Assembly: GCF_947090785.1 (NCBI RefSeq)
Contig: NZ_OX352320.1
Location: 3,213,001 to 3,277,000 of the forward strand
Direction: 5' to 3'
DNA: 64,000 bases
Origin: Rheinheimera sp. MM224
GTDB lineage: Bacteria; Pseudomonadota; Gammaproteobacteria; Enterobacterales; Alteromonadaceae
This document shows, piece by piece, positions 53,805 to 62,287 of the stretch. The notes beneath the pieces were generated by a model. The model ran no database searches, was not told the origin of the DNA, and saw only the letters and a program-made list of their open reading frames with translations. The first letter of the stretch is position 1; the number at the start of each line of letters is the position of its first letter. Made by a program: the position numbers and the translations under genes.

Positions 53805-54512
53805 ATGGTCCAGTCCCGCTCGTGGGTTGCTGCCGCAGTGTTAGCCGCAGGTATGGTCGCAGGTAGCGCCATTTTAGCCAATAGCCTGATTGAATTCAGG
53901 GCTATGGAGCGTGTGGTACAGGTGAAAGGTTTGTCGGAGCGAGAAGTAGCCGCAGACACTGTGATTTGGCCTATTAAGTTTAACGATGTCGACAACAACC
54001 TGACCACTTTGGTAGCCAATGTTGAACGTAAAAACGAGCAAATTCAGGCGTTTTTAAAGCTGCAGGGTTTTAGTCAAAAAGAAATCACTGTCGCTGTGCC
54101 ACAAATTGTTGATCGTCAGGCGGGTTATTACGACCCCAATGCCAATCAGATGCGTTATACAGCCAGCTCAACTGTGACGGTGTACAGCAGCAATGTCGAT
54201 TTAGTGCATCAGGCCATGGCGAAGTTACTGGAATTAAGTAAAACCGGTATCGCGATAGCAGGTCAGGACTACGACAGTAAACCCGAATTTATTTTCAGTG
54301 GTTTAAACGAATTAAAGCCCGACATGATTGCAGAAGCGACGCGCAATGCCCGTGAAGTGGCCACTAAATTTGCAGCTGACTCAGACAGTAAACTGGGCAA
54401 AATTAAAACGGCAAGCCAGGGCCAGTTCAGTATTACTGACCGTGACAGCAATACGCCTTATATCAAAAAAGTCAGAGTAGTAGCGACAGTTGACTACTAC
54501 CTGTCAGATTAA
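53805..54512 (+). CDS. SIMPL-domain (DUF541) protein
   Basis: A membrane anchor or signal peptide (WVAAAVLAAGMVAGSAILA) precedes a SIMPL/DUF541 domain of about 200 residues (VVQVKGLSEREVAADTVIWP, then VRVVATVDYYLSD at the end). Family members include E. coli YggE, linked to oxidative stress defence, and form periplasmic rings. TAAGGAG lies about 7 nt before ATG. Two small lipoprotein genes follow on the same strand. Confidence 0.9.
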   Translation: MVQSRSWVAAAVLAAGMVAGSAILANSLIEFRAMERVVQVKGLSEREVAADTVIWPIKFNDVDNNLTTLVANVERKNEQIQAFLKLQGFSQKEITVAVPQIVDRQAGYYDPNANQMRYTASSTVTVYSSNVDLVHQAMAKLLELSKTGIAIAGQDYDSKPEFIFSGLNELKPDMIAEATRNAREVATKFAADSDSKLGKIKTASQGQFSITDRDSNTPYIKKVRVVATVDYYLSD

Positions 54513-54525
54513 AACGGAGCTTATG

Positions 54526-54756
54526 ATGAAAAAAGCATTGTTGATGACCGCAAGTATTGCCGCACTGCTAACCCTGACAGGTTGTGCGGTACGTGGCCCC
54601 ACTGTGTGGGTAGAGCCACCAGCTTATTATGGCCCGGCAGTGATAGTGGAGCCAAGACCAACGGTAGTGGTCTACGAAGAGCGCCATTATCATCAGGACA
54701 GGCACTACCATAAAAAGCATAAAAAACATAAACGTCATTATCATCATGATGACTGA
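54526..54756 (+). CDS. Small lipoprotein with His/Lys-rich tail
   Basis: The 76-aa protein has a lipoprotein signal peptide with lipobox LTGC, a Pro-rich segment (GPTVWVEPPAYYGPAVIVEP) and a C-terminal tail of alternating His and Lys (YHKKHKKHKRHYHHDD). The tail could bind metal or nucleic acid/LPS phosphate. It starts 14 bp after the SIMPL gene (CGGAG before ATG), so they are co-transcribed. It is paralogous to the next lipoprotein (shared GCAVRGP-V-VEPP). Confidence 0.75.
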   Translation: MKKALLMTASIAALLTLTGCAVRGPTVWVEPPAYYGPAVIVEPRPTVVVYEERHYHQDRHYHKKHKKHKRHYHHDD

Positions 54757-54835
54757 TCTGACTTAGGCGCTGAGTTGTACAATTGATGGTATTAGCACTA
54801 AGCTAAGCTGGTAAGTTTAAATAAAAGGGAAAAAA

Positions 54836-55015
54836 ATGCGTATATATTCAGCTTTTGTTGCTGTTGTGCTGATGTCAGGTTTAACAGGCTGTGCCGTCAG
54901 AGGTCCAAGTGTAACTGTAGAACCACCTAAAGTTCTGATTCCGGGCGTAATAGTTGAAGGTCAGGGTCATGGCAAACATTGTCCACCTGGACAAGCGAAA
55001 AAAGGCAGATGTTAA
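54836..55015 (+). CDS. Small lipoprotein, 59 aa, paralogue of the previous gene
   Basis: It encodes MRIYSAFVAVVLMSGLTGCA with lipobox LTGC, then VRGPSVTVEPPKVLIPGVIV and a Gly/His/Cys tail (GQGHGKHCPPGQAKKGRC). The segment GCAVRGPxVxVEPP is shared with the lipoprotein gene just upstream, so the two arose by duplication with different tails. AAAAGGGA precedes ATG at 5-8 nt. A strong terminator follows. Confidence 0.7.
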   Translation: MRIYSAFVAVVLMSGLTGCAVRGPSVTVEPPKVLIPGVIVEGQGHGKHCPPGQAKKGRC

Positions 55016-55057
55016 GTTTTTATTTTTTGTTTTTATTTTAATTTGGCAGGACGTGTG

Positions 55058-55096
55058 AAAAGGCCGGTGTTTAATCAAACACCGGCCTTTTTATTG
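55058..55096. terminator. Bidirectional terminator
   Basis: AAAAGGCCGGTGTTT (55058-55072) and AAACACCGGCCTTTT (55077-55091) form a perfect 15-bp stem with a 4-nt loop, followed by TTATT. It separates the rightward lipoprotein genes from the leftward phytase gene. Confidence 0.92.
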
Positions 55097-55114
55097 TTCG
55101 TCATCAAGCTGTAT

Positions 55115-57004
55115 TCAATGCGCTGGCAGTAATTCCAATAACTGCTCTAAAGGCACCAGTTTCAGGTTCTGACCTTGTTCCGGCATCCGGTTACGACCAT
55201 CCTGTACTATCACAGCACCTTGTTCAAAACCGTTACCCAAGGACAAAGTGGTCAGCTCCAGGCCATCGGTTTCTGAGCTGCCATCTATTCCCAACTCTGC
55301 ATTTAAGCGAATACGAAAGCGGGCTACGGCTTTAAAAGGGGCAGTTGCCTGAAACAACACATAACTGTCATTGCCCTGACTGGATGCCAGTAAATACGGT
55401 GTTTTTGCTGGCTCTGCTGGTAACAAAGCCAAACCTTCCACATCAGCCACCAGCACATCGCCATCGGCTTTAATTACCAGTTCGCCTTTGGTATCCGCTT
55501 TGGCATCAGCAGCAAAACGCCAAATACCTACATCTTCTTCGCCCAAAAACAGCACGTCGTTCTGATCATCGGCCACACAACCTTCCGGCTGACTTGGCAC
55601 TTTTAAACGTCGTACTTGTTTGGCGCTCCAGCTCTGGCCATTGGAGCTGATCTGGTACTGCAACACTGTGCCATCTTTGTCATTGGCAAAAACATAAGTC
55701 TGACCGCTGCGTTTTGACTGATACAAACACAAACCATAAATATCGCTAAAAGGTGTGGCAAATTTCAGTGCTGTTTTCACTTGCCCCTGCGCATCTATTG
55801 CAAAAAGTTGTACCGAGTTATCCGCTCTTAAGGTAGCTGCGGCTATATCCTGTTTTTTACCCTGATACTCAAGGCCATAACGCAGGTCGATATTGTTAAC
55901 CCGACCTACATGTAAAAACTGCAGCTGCTCGCCTTTCATGTTGTAGACAGCCACACCCGCTCTTTTGTCTGTGGCTAAAATACGACTGTTATCTGGAGTG
56001 GCTGAGTGTTGCCAGACAGCAGGATCGTCTATTGCGTCCCCTCTGTAACTGACGGCCACAGTTTCCAAAGTTGGCTTTAACTGCTGCATCGGTAGAGTGG
56101 AACGCTCTGGCAAGACGGCTGCTTGCGCCCGATAAGCTTTATCTTTTAATTGCGTATGCTGACCATCTTCACTGACAACAGACAAGCTGCCTGCAGCGAG
56201 GCCTAACTGCTCTGCAGTCTCTAGCGCTCTGATGGCTTTGCTCTGTTGCCACACCAAAGCATCGTCTTGAGTTTGATAACTTTGCAGCAAAGCAGGTTCT
56301 TCCTGTAACGCCACTAAAGTGCTATCTGCAGTAAATTCCAGCGCTTTCAATTCACCTGTGAGTTTGCCAAAAGGAGCCTGCACATCAATCAGGGTGCGGC
56401 CTTCGTCGGACTCCACTTCCGCATTGTAAGACCAGAGCGCTGTCGCGCCTTCAGCCAGATACAAGGTGCCTTTTTGCTGATCCACAGCACAGGCTGTGGC
56501 ATCAGTGGGCAGGTTTAAATTACGGATAGACAAAGGCGCTGCTAAAAACTTCGAATCCTGCGCCAGTAACCACTGCTCACCTAAGCCTCTGTCACCTATT
56601 AAAAACAGGCTAAGTTGTTTGTTCTCCGTACTTTGATACCAGCATAAATCGTCCACCACCAGTTGACTGACCAACTGTTTACCAGAACGCTGTACTGTTT
56701 TGCCCTGCAATTGCCACCAATGCAGCTGATTGCTTTCCGTTTCAATGGCAGCCAATAACACAGAGCCATCAGCCTGAGGCAAAGCTTTTAAACGGCGAAA
56801 TACACCAGGCCATTGTTGGATCACTGCACCTTTGCCATCGTGCCAGACTAAGGCAGTAGCAGAACTTTGAAACTGCCCTACTGTGGTAGTGAGCTCTGCA
56901 TAGACAGCTGCAGCCGGGTCAATTGTTGCGCTGTTTTGGCTTTGCGCCTGACAGGCCATCAGCATGGTTGCCGATACTAAGGTTGCAATTAAAGAGTATT
57001 TCAT
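55115..57004 (-). CDS. Dual-domain beta-propeller phytase (lipoprotein)
   Basis: A lipoprotein-type signal peptide (SATMLMAC) is followed by two beta-propeller halves. The N-terminal one (about 30-300) is less conserved; the C-terminal one (about 310-629) has the BPP phytase signatures DDPAVWQHSATPDNSRIL, ATDKRAGVAVYNMKGEQLQF, YGLCLYQSK, EGCVADDQNDVLFLGEEDVG and ADVEGLALL. Such enzymes release phosphate from calcium phytate. Its ATG overlaps the upstream phosphatase stop by 4 bp. The N-terminal propeller of dual-domain phytases is thought to improve substrate use. Last gene of the phytate operon. Confidence 0.9.
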   Translation of the reverse strand: MKYSLIATLVSATMLMACQAQSQNSATIDPAAAVYAELTTTVGQFQSSATALVWHDGKGAVIQQWPGVFRRLKALPQADGSVLLAAIETESNQLHWWQLQGKTVQRSGKQLVSQLVVDDLCWYQSTENKQLSLFLIGDRGLGEQWLLAQDSKFLAAPLSIRNLNLPTDATACAVDQQKGTLYLAEGATALWSYNAEVESDEGRTLIDVQAPFGKLTGELKALEFTADSTLVALQEEPALLQSYQTQDDALVWQQSKAIRALETAEQLGLAAGSLSVVSEDGQHTQLKDKAYRAQAAVLPERSTLPMQQLKPTLETVAVSYRGDAIDDPAVWQHSATPDNSRILATDKRAGVAVYNMKGEQLQFLHVGRVNNIDLRYGLEYQGKKQDIAAATLRADNSVQLFAIDAQGQVKTALKFATPFSDIYGLCLYQSKRSGQTYVFANDKDGTVLQYQISSNGQSWSAKQVRRLKVPSQPEGCVADDQNDVLFLGEEDVGIWRFAADAKADTKGELVIKADGDVLVADVEGLALLPAEPAKTPYLLASSQGNDSYVLFQATAPFKAVARFRIRLNAELGIDGSSETDGLELTTLSLGNGFEQGAVIVQDGRNRMPEQGQNLKLVPLEQLLELLPAH

Positions 57005-58404
57005 TTTTTCTCCGGGGCGCTTTCTGCAGCGCTGAATTCTGTGCCTTGCCAGCATTTGTTGTCGTTGACGGTTTTAGCGCTGCAATGGGCCACTTTGGCT
57101 TTAAATTGTTGCTGCAACAGGTTCGAACCATCGCTCTGACGCTTTAAGGTGAAGCTGTCGTATAAGCGGCCAGTCACTGTCATGGCTTTTACTTTTAGCT
57201 GGTTTTCGCTGATATCCAGTTGCTGAAATAACTGGGTATCTTCGCCGACCTGAGTCATTTTGGCTCTGGCCGCCTTCGACACCAGATACATTTTTGGACC
57301 AGCCACTGACACCATATACACCGGGCCTTTATTCTCAGGCTGATAGCGGCCGTAGACATGGTCGTGGCCCTGCAACACCAAATCGACTTTGTACTGGTCA
57401 AATAATGGCTGCCAGTACTGGCGTAATCTTGGGTTATCACGGCCTAAAGACACCGAAAACATCGGATGATGATAGATGGCGATAGTCCAGCGGTTCGGAT
57501 TATTCGAAAGCACCTGCTTTAACCAGTCGGCTTGCACTTTAGCCAGGCTTTCATCTTCCACTGCAGCAGTGGAGTTCAGCACAATAAAGCGTACGCCCTG
57601 ATAGTCGTGGTAAAACACTGTATCCTGCAAAGACGTTGGGCCGTTGTTCAGGCTCTGAAACTGCGCGGTAAATTGTGCGGCCAGCTCCCTGCCTTCTTCC
57701 CCTTTGGCATTTGTACTTTTCAGGTATTCATGGTTACCAGCGGCAATCAGCTGCGGCGTCATAGCGCCCACCCAGCCTATAGCGTCAAACCACTCGCCCC
57801 ATTCGTGATCCAATATGCCGTAACGGGAATTGACCAAATCACCAGCATGGAGCATTAGCTTAGCCTGTGGCACTTGCTGCTGAGCACTGCGCACCAGCCG
57901 TGAAAAATGCGCTTTTAAGTTATTTTGCGCATCACCAAAATACAGCAGACTAAAAGGTTCAAACTCTGCTTTGGCAGTGCGAAATTGCAGCCACTCACTC
58001 CAGTTGCCTTCACCTTTGACTCTGTAGGCATACAAGGTATCGTTTTGTAAGCCAGATATAACAGCTTTATAAAAATAAGCCGGGCCATTGTCTGTCTTCA
58101 CTAAAGTGCCTTTGATATCCAGCGTTTTAGCATCCAGCTCCAGCGCAGGGCCATCAATAGCGTTAGCCCATTGCAGCTGGCTTTTCACCTGATTACTGCG
58201 CCAACCCACCGCCTGACTGCTGGCCGCATCGCTAGCAGGTAACAGCACTATGCGATCGGCAAAGCTACTTGCCTGATACCGGCTTTTTCCTTCAGGTACT
58301 GACGTGTTACTGGCACTGGCCATACAGCTTAAAACCAGCAGCAGGCCAACAACTGGCCCCTGCAGTTTTTGATAGCTCTTCTTGCTCATAGGAGTTATCG
58401 TCAT
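57001..58404 (-). CDS. Exported metallophosphoesterase (purple acid phosphatase-like)
   Basis: A signal peptide (VVGLLLVLSCMASA) leads to an N-terminal fibronectin-like domain (about 45-145), then a calcineurin-type phosphoesterase with metal ligands in LLYFGDAQNN, HAGDLVNSRYG, AAGNHEY, YHHPMF and GHDHVYGRYQP. It probably removes phosphate from inositol phosphates or other esters in the periplasm. It is encoded 10 bp after the TonB-dependent receptor, and overlaps the phytase start by 4 bp. Confidence 0.9.
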   Translation of the reverse strand: MTITPMSKKSYQKLQGPVVGLLLVLSCMASASNTSVPEGKSRYQASSFADRIVLLPASDAASSQAVGWRSNQVKSQLQWANAIDGPALELDAKTLDIKGTLVKTDNGPAYFYKAVISGLQNDTLYAYRVKGEGNWSEWLQFRTAKAEFEPFSLLYFGDAQNNLKAHFSRLVRSAQQQVPQAKLMLHAGDLVNSRYGILDHEWGEWFDAIGWVGAMTPQLIAAGNHEYLKSTNAKGEEGRELAAQFTAQFQSLNNGPTSLQDTVFYHDYQGVRFIVLNSTAAVEDESLAKVQADWLKQVLSNNPNRWTIAIYHHPMFSVSLGRDNPRLRQYWQPLFDQYKVDLVLQGHDHVYGRYQPENKGPVYMVSVAGPKMYLVSKAARAKMTQVGEDTQLFQQLDISENQLKVKAMTVTGRLYDSFTLKRQSDGSNLLQQQFKAKVAHCSAKTVNDNKCWQGTEFSAAESAPEKK

Positions 58405-58414
58405 AAAGCGCCCC

Positions 58415-61168
58415 TTACCAGTTGGTTAACTGAATACCGACGGCAAAAGTACGGCCATATTCTTCGTACTGAGCATTAAAGGCACGTGTCCCTGTGTAGT
58501 TGTAATAGGGCTCATCTGTTAAATTCACCGCATTAAAGTACAACTGCACAGCTGGGTCGATTTTCCATTTAGCGCTGAAATCCCATTGCAGCTGACTGTC
58601 GCTGAATAAGTCATAAGCCGGGTCGTCAAACTCACTAACTTCCACCAGATAATCAGACTTATAATTCGCAGCTAAACGTAAGCTCCAGCTGTTGTCTTCA
58701 TAACCAATGGCCATATTGGCGGTTTTATCCGATTGACTGGGTAAATCAATATCACGGGTCAGCAGCTCGCCATCATCAAACCAACTAATTTGTGCATCAG
58801 AGCGGCTTAAGGTTAAGTTGGCTGAGACTAACCAGTGATCCCAAAACTCGCTGATGCCTTGCAGTTGCTGCACATAGTTCAGCTCCAGACCATACAAAGT
58901 GGCATCATCACCATTGATAAAAGTTTCGGCGTGATTAAAGTCCAGATATTCACCCTGACCTGCCAGGTCTGTAGCATAAATAAAGTCTTTAATGTCTTTG
59001 TAGAACAACATCGCTGACATGACGCCTAACTTGTCCGGGTAGTACTCCACACCTAAATCCAGGTTGGTTGAAGTTAAAGCCTCAAGTGCCGGATTACCAA
59101 AGCTGGCTTCAACATCACCATCATCTTCTTCCAGCACAAAAGCCGGTGCCAGTTGAGCAAAACTTGGACGCACTAAAGAACTGGTAATGGCGGCTCGCAC
59201 CTGGGTTTGATCTGACAGACTGTAACGGCTGATCACGGCTGGTAACCAGTGTGATTCAGAGCCGCTGTATAATTGTGGGCTGAATTCTTCAGTCGTGGCG
59301 TCGTATTTGCTACCTACAGCGTCACGTTGGTCATGTTCAAAACGGCTCCCTGCAATGACTTGCCAGTTTTCGCCTTGCCAGTTGCCTTGCAGATAAGCGG
59401 CTTTAATTTCTTCATCTACGCGAAAATCGTTAATTTGCGATTCCACTGGATCCAGATAATCATCTCTGTCTAACGTGCTTAATTCTGACAATAACAGGCC
59501 AGGATTAATGGCTGGCCCAAACCGACCTAAACCGTAATCTGCATTGCCCATAGGGTAATCGGCCAGGGTTAATTTGGTCAGGCCTGCATCTTCTAAATCT
59601 TCATACAGCCACAGGCTTTCATCTGCAACTTTGCTTCTGTCACTCCATTTCACGCCAGCTTTTAGTTCCAGTGCGCCCCAGCTTTGCAGCAATTCGCGGC
59701 TTAAATCAAACTTGGCGTTTTTCTCTTTTTCTTCGGTGAAGGTGTCAGCGACCTCGACTTCATCCAGCTCGTAGTCTTCGGCGCTGTAAGCCGACTCTGG
59801 TGCCAGTAACTGCAGCTTATCAGTGCCGCTGAAACTTAAACCTTCGTCAAATTCTTGCTTAAACTGACCATCGGCCAGACTAAAAGGTGTTTTTTCATCG
59901 GCTTTGCTGGCGCCTACTTCGGCTTTCCACTGCCAGTCTGCTAACTGTTGTTGCATCCCCAACACTACAGCACTGATGGTTTGAGTTTCTTCACGGGCTT
60001 TAATACCACGCACAAGCTCACCTGCTGAATCTACGCCAGCCTGAACTGGTTCTTCAAATTCAGTGAGTAAACCCTGACGCACTTCATCGTCGGTAAACTT
60101 GCTGTACAAAGTCCGCAGGTAGTAGTCCGTATCGCCTTCAGGGCGGTAATCTAAGTTCAGCGCTAAGCCCATACGTTTGCGGCTGATTTGATACTGGCGC
60201 TGCTCAAACTCAGCTAAAGCTTCGTCTTCAATTTCCCAGTTACCACCAGTCTCGACGTTGTCTGAGCCAAATTTACGGTCGGCATAACTGGCAGACAAAG
60301 CCACACCTAAAGCGTCTTTATCACCAGCGACATCAAAAATGCTGCTGTATAAACCTGATACTTTTGGGCTGGTTTCGCTTTGTTGCTGGTTGTAACTGCC
60401 TTCCGCGCTAAAGCTATAGAAATCATGGCTTCGGTCAAAAGCGGAAATACTTTTGATATCGACAGTGCCACCTAGAGAACCCGCTGCTTGTTCAGGGGCT
60501 ATGGTTTTGGTGACTTCAACAGAGGACAATAGATCAGAGGGGATCACGTCCAAAGCCACGGCACGACGGCCAGATTCAGGCGCAGCCAGCTGGGTACCGT
60601 TGTAGGTCACTGTATTGTAATCCGGCGCTAAACCTCGCACCCGGATAAAACGACCTTCGCCTTGATCCGGCTCAACAGACAAACCTGCTAAACGGGCTAA
60701 GGACTCACTGACATTTTTATCCGGGAACTGGCCCAGTTCATCCGTTGTCGCCACACTGACAATACCGCTGGCAAAACGTTGCTGACTTAAAGCCTTACCT
60801 GCTGACGCCAACTGGCCCTGAACTTCCAGTTTTTCGATTCCGGATTCCACTTTAGCTAATGTGATATCGCCCATCATCTGATCGGCAGTCAGGTTCACTG
60901 CTGATTTTTGCTGTGGCACACCAGCGTAGCTAAATTGCAGCTGGTATTGACCTTCAGGTAAATTGGAAAACACAAAACGACCATCATGGCCTGTGACTTT
61001 ACTGATTTTTAATGCCGGAATACTCACCTGCACACCAGACAACAACACCTGACGGTTATCCACCACCCGGCCTGTTAATTCTGCGGCCTGCACTGACATG
61101 GCTGAAGCGCAGATCAAACTGATGCTGCTGGCCAATAAAGCGCGACGAAACAATCTGTTCGTTTGCAT
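58415..61168 (-). CDS. TonB-dependent outer-membrane receptor, phytate locus
   Basis: The 917-aa precursor has a signal peptide (ASSISLICASAMSVQA), a carboxypeptidase-regulatory-like domain (about 30-105), a plug (about 120-240; RLAGLSVEPDQGEGRFIRVR) and a beta-barrel that ends in an aromatic residue (IQLTNW). The extra N-terminal domain is common in receptors for complex nutrients. Together with the downstream phosphatase and phytase it likely imports phytate or inositol phosphates. A GGGG-containing leader precedes the ATG. First gene of the operon. Confidence 0.92.
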   Translation of the reverse strand: MQTNRLFRRALLASSISLICASAMSVQAAELTGRVVDNRQVLLSGVQVSIPALKISKVTGHDGRFVFSNLPEGQYQLQFSYAGVPQQKSAVNLTADQMMGDITLAKVESGIEKLEVQGQLASAGKALSQQRFASGIVSVATTDELGQFPDKNVSESLARLAGLSVEPDQGEGRFIRVRGLAPDYNTVTYNGTQLAAPESGRRAVALDVIPSDLLSSVEVTKTIAPEQAAGSLGGTVDIKSISAFDRSHDFYSFSAEGSYNQQQSETSPKVSGLYSSIFDVAGDKDALGVALSASYADRKFGSDNVETGGNWEIEDEALAEFEQRQYQISRKRMGLALNLDYRPEGDTDYYLRTLYSKFTDDEVRQGLLTEFEEPVQAGVDSAGELVRGIKAREETQTISAVVLGMQQQLADWQWKAEVGASKADEKTPFSLADGQFKQEFDEGLSFSGTDKLQLLAPESAYSAEDYELDEVEVADTFTEEKEKNAKFDLSRELLQSWGALELKAGVKWSDRSKVADESLWLYEDLEDAGLTKLTLADYPMGNADYGLGRFGPAINPGLLLSELSTLDRDDYLDPVESQINDFRVDEEIKAAYLQGNWQGENWQVIAGSRFEHDQRDAVGSKYDATTEEFSPQLYSGSESHWLPAVISRYSLSDQTQVRAAITSSLVRPSFAQLAPAFVLEEDDGDVEASFGNPALEALTSTNLDLGVEYYPDKLGVMSAMLFYKDIKDFIYATDLAGQGEYLDFNHAETFINGDDATLYGLELNYVQQLQGISEFWDHWLVSANLTLSRSDAQISWFDDGELLTRDIDLPSQSDKTANMAIGYEDNSWSLRLAANYKSDYLVEVSEFDDPAYDLFSDSQLQWDFSAKWKIDPAVQLYFNAVNLTDEPYYNYTGTRAFNAQYEEYGRTFAVGIQLTNW

Positions 61169-61270
61169 AAGAAGAACCCCAATTCCTGAGTAAGTTAAAA
61201 CTGTTATGTTGATTGGAATTTATTCTGCGGCGTTTTTATGACAACTCAGCGTGTCAAAGCGGCTCTGTCT

Positions 61271-61301
61271 GAGCTAAGCGGACCCGGGGTCTGCTTAGCT
61301 C
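61271..61301. other. Long inverted repeat in the divergent phytate/GGDEF region
   Basis: GAGCTAAGC pairs with GCTTAGCTC at the two ends, and the inner GGAC.. / ..GTCT bases extend the stem to about 14 bp (one G-T) with a 3-nt loop. There is no T-run on either strand. It could be a regulator binding site, or a hairpin in the leader of the leftward receptor transcript. Confidence 0.6.
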
Positions 61302-61315
61302 TGCCACATTGATTT

Positions 61316-61333
61316 CTGTCATGTGACTGTCAT
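61316..61333 (+). promoter_or_regulatory. Pho box (PhoB binding site)
   Basis: Two exact CTGTCAT repeats (61316-61322 and 61327-61333) are separated by GTGA, giving the 11-bp pitch of the PhoB site. They lie on the + strand between the divergent phytate operon (starts 61168) and the GGDEF gene (starts 61388). Confidence 0.8.
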
Positions 61334-61387
61334 CTGCCAAGTTCAGACTGGGCTTCATAGTCTGTCTTTTATGATGCGGAAGCTCTT

Positions 61388-62287
61388 ATGGGATTTAGCT
61401 CACAGCATCCGGCCAAACTCTGGTTGACCGCTTTGCTATTTGTGCTCTGCATTTTGCTGGCGGTGAATTATGGCGAGCTAAAAACGGCAGCAGAAATTGA
61501 CTGGATGGATATTCTGGGTGAAGGCAGCAGCCTTGCCGTAGTGATAGCCTGGTTATTACTGGTGTTGTCCAGCAGACCTGCGGGCCCTGTAACTAACGGC
61601 CTTTATGTAGGCTCTTTATTGCTGGTGTTGTCCTATCAGCTGAACTTACTGGACGAGTTTTTCCAATACCCTGACAGCCACAGGCTGTTGAGCTGGCTTG
61701 AATCTATTCCGGCTCCTATTGGCATGCTGATTTTAACTTTAGGCCTGATTGGCTGGCATAAAGAACAACGTTTTATTAATCAGCAACTAGCCAGCCGCGA
61801 GCTGCATTTACGGCATTATCAGTTGCTTGACCCTTTAACCAAACTTTATAAACCAGAGTATTTGCTGGCCGTACTTAAACGTGAGCTGGAGTTACAACAA
61901 CAGCACCAGCAGCCTTTTTGTCTGGCCTTGCTGGACATCAGTCAGTTTGCCCGCTTTAACAAAGAACAAGGTATGGCAGCGGCAGATTTATTGCTGCAAC
62001 AACTTAGTGAGCTGACGCTGGTGCAATTCAGATCCGGCGATTTAGTTTGTCGTTACAGCGGCGACAAATTTGTCATATTGATGCCACAAAGTAATAAGGC
62101 GATAGCTCAAAGTTTATTGCAAAATGCCACCAGCCAACTGAGTTTGCACCTTCATACCCAATTGCACTGGACCATCACTGAAATCACAGCAGTACAGCAT
62201 GTGACTAAACCCCAGCGATTGTTATCTCAACTGTGGCAACAATTGCAAAAGCAAAAACAACAGCAAACTCAGTGGAGTCTGGTGTGA
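61388..62287 (+). CDS. Membrane protein with degenerate GGDEF domain
   Basis: Three or four hydrophobic helices (about 12-125) precede a GGDEF-like domain (about 145-290) in which the active-site motif reads SGDKF (224-228) and the usual DxLT-type start is DPLTKLYK. The loss of GG and of the acidic E/D residue suggests it cannot make c-di-GMP, so it may be a c-di-GMP- or GTP-binding sensor. Its stop overlaps the start of the AraC gene (GTGA), so the two are co-expressed. Confidence 0.8.
   Translation: MGFSSQHPAKLWLTALLFVLCILLAVNYGELKTAAEIDWMDILGEGSSLAVVIAWLLLVLSSRPAGPVTNGLYVGSLLLVLSYQLNLLDEFFQYPDSHRLLSWLESIPAPIGMLILTLGLIGWHKEQRFINQQLASRELHLRHYQLLDPLTKLYKPEYLLAVLKRELELQQQHQQPFCLALLDISQFARFNKEQGMAAADLLLQQLSELTLVQFRSGDLVCRYSGDKFVILMPQSNKAIAQSLLQNATSQLSLHLHTQLHWTITEITAVQHVTKPQRLLSQLWQQLQKQKQQQTQWSLV

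Noticed and set aside
56919..57147. Small frames around the phosphatase/phytase junction
   Set aside because: They overlap the well supported 4-bp stop/start junction and show no independent ribosome binding site.
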